Part shown: one piece after another, positions 63,438 through 64,000 of the stretch
Layout of the letters: each line of letters opens with the position of its first letter
Numbering within the stretch: the stretch's first letter is position 1
NCBI GenBank assembly: GCA_947259315.1
Contig: CAMYLR010000021.1
Location: 19,659-83,658 of the forward strand
Reading direction: 5' to 3'
Length of the DNA: 64,000 nt
From: an uncultured Gemmatimonadales bacterium
GTDB lineage: Bacteria; Gemmatimonadota; Gemmatimonadetes; JACCXV01; JAHWKZ01
Notes under the pieces: model-generated
The model's input: only the letters and a program-made list of their open reading frames with translations
The model's database searches: none
Told to the model about the DNA's origin: nothing
Position numbers and translations under genes: made by a program

Positions 63438-64000
63438 ATGACCAGAATCGTCATAGACCCGATAACTCGAATCGAGGGCCACCTCAAGATCGAGGTCGTG
63501 ACAGACGGTGGCGAGGTGAAGGACGCCCGGTGCTCGGGCCTGCTGTTCCGCGGGCTGGAGTTGATTCTGCGGGGTCGCGATCCGCGCGACGCTTCCCGGA
63601 TCACCCAGCGAATCTGCGGCGTCTGCCCGACCGCTCACGCCGTCGCCTCGGCACAAGCCCTCGACCAAGCCTTCAACATCGCCGCGGACGTACCCGACAA
63701 CGGACGGGTGATGCGCAACTTGATCCTCGGCAGCAACTACGTACAGTCACACATCCTCCATTTCTACCACCTGGCGGCGCTCGACTACGTCGATATCGCC
63801 GCGGTGGCCGGGTACTCAGGCTCAGATGAGCGATTGCGCAAGGTCGCTCGCTTCATCTCCCGAGGTCAGCTGGCGCCGTTCTTCCCCCGCTACGAAGGCG
63901 ACTACCGGTTGGGCCGGTCTTTAGATCGGGCTGCGGTGTCGCACTACGTCGAGGCGCTCGACCAGCGGCGAGAGGCGCAAGAGATGCTGTCGATCTTCGG
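63438..64000 (+). CDS. Second [NiFe] hydrogenase large subunit, partial (runs off the right edge)
   Basis: The first 187 codons are present. A GGGAGG site precedes the ATG. It begins TRIVIDPITRIEGHLKIEVV and has the L1 motif ITQRICGVCPTAHAVASAQA. The region GSNYVQSHILHFYHLAALDY is typical of group 1 enzymes. It differs from the first large subunit throughout (e.g. CPTAHA versus CTVVHA), so it is a separate isoenzyme. No small-subunit gene precedes it, so that gene must follow or lie elsewhere. The C-terminal Ni ligands are outside the window. Confidence 0.92.
   Translation, partial: MTRIVIDPITRIEGHLKIEVVTDGGEVKDARCSGLLFRGLELILRGRDPRDASRITQRICGVCPTAHAVASAQALDQAFNIAADVPDNGRVMRNLILGSNYVQSHILHFYHLAALDYVDIAAVAGYSGSDERLRKVARFISRGQLAPFFPRYEGDYRLGRSLDRAAVSHYVEALDQRREAQEMLSIF

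Overview
The window is about 64 kb of GC-rich bacterial chromosome with dense, mostly operonic coding. It encodes a TonB-dependent receptor, many lipoproteins with clear lipoboxes and a periplasmic/outer-membrane lifestyle, so the host is Gram-negative. The mix of a Sec-type (clade II-like) nitrous oxide reductase operon, a selenocysteine formate dehydrogenase, [NiFe] hydrogenases, SUMF1-like lipoproteins and a carboxypeptidase-regulatory-domain TonB receptor would fit Gemmatimonadota, Acidobacteriota or a related uncultured lineage. That placement is inference. No rRNA, tRNA, transposase, integrase or CRISPR array is visible.

Layout. 1-12.5 kb: end of a cytochrome b561-type gene, a cupin lipoprotein, an MscS channel, a lone acyl-CoA carboxyltransferase, a TonB receptor with a partner lipoprotein behind PHO-box-like repeats, an SLC13 transporter with RCK_C domains and several small unknowns. 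12.5-17.9 kb: fdhD divergent from an NAD-linked formate dehydrogenase. The alpha subunit is interrupted by an in-frame TGA at the active-site position, followed by a bacterial SECIS hairpin, so it is a selenoprotein and not a broken gene. 17.8-22.1 kb: housekeeping genes, a cold-shock gene flanked by two promoter-to-terminator units that look like structured RNAs or leaders, and a second SLC13 transporter. 22.2-25.3 kb: DUF4136 lipoprotein, CBS protein, tandem UspA, DUF5335 and ZIP genes. 25.3-31.7 kb: nos operon on the minus strand (cytochrome c, nosZ, CBS protein, membrane protein, nosD, nosF, nosY). 31.8-34.2 kb: sensor kinase, a response regulator broken by an internal deletion, and an intact NarL/FixJ-type regulator. 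34.4-52.6 kb: two PLP decarboxylases, an SUMF1 lipoprotein, YceI, TauE, the proton-translocating transhydrogenase (three subunits), a MOSC protein, a TPR protein, a CPBP protease, SppA, ZIP, a D-aminoacylase, an aminotransferase remnant and a GNAT protein. 52.6-63.1 kb: one 12-gene minus-strand operon holding a membrane-bound [NiFe] hydrogenase and a full maturation set (protease, hypA, B, F, C, D, E and a nickel permease). 63.4 kb to the end: the start of a second, divergent hydrogenase large subunit.

The strongest unexplained signal is a shared promoter architecture. Four separate transcription units (the CBS/Usp cluster, the nos operon, the intact response regulator and the hydrogenase operon) carry YCYCCAC, 16-18 nt, CCCGACAGAC, 18-19 nt, then a TASRAT-like -10 box, always in the same orientation to the gene. 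This predicts one regulon joining H2 oxidation, N2O respiration and CBS/Usp stress proteins, probably controlled by the autoregulated NarL-type regulator next to nos. The logic resembles DosR or Nar/Fix systems, but the motif is not one I recognise.

Taken together the genes describe a respiratory module. H2 (cytochrome b-linked hydrogenase) and formate (NADH-producing FDH) act as electron donors, N2O as a terminal acceptor, transhydrogenase balances NAD(P)H, and a shared regulator deploys part of the set when oxygen is low.
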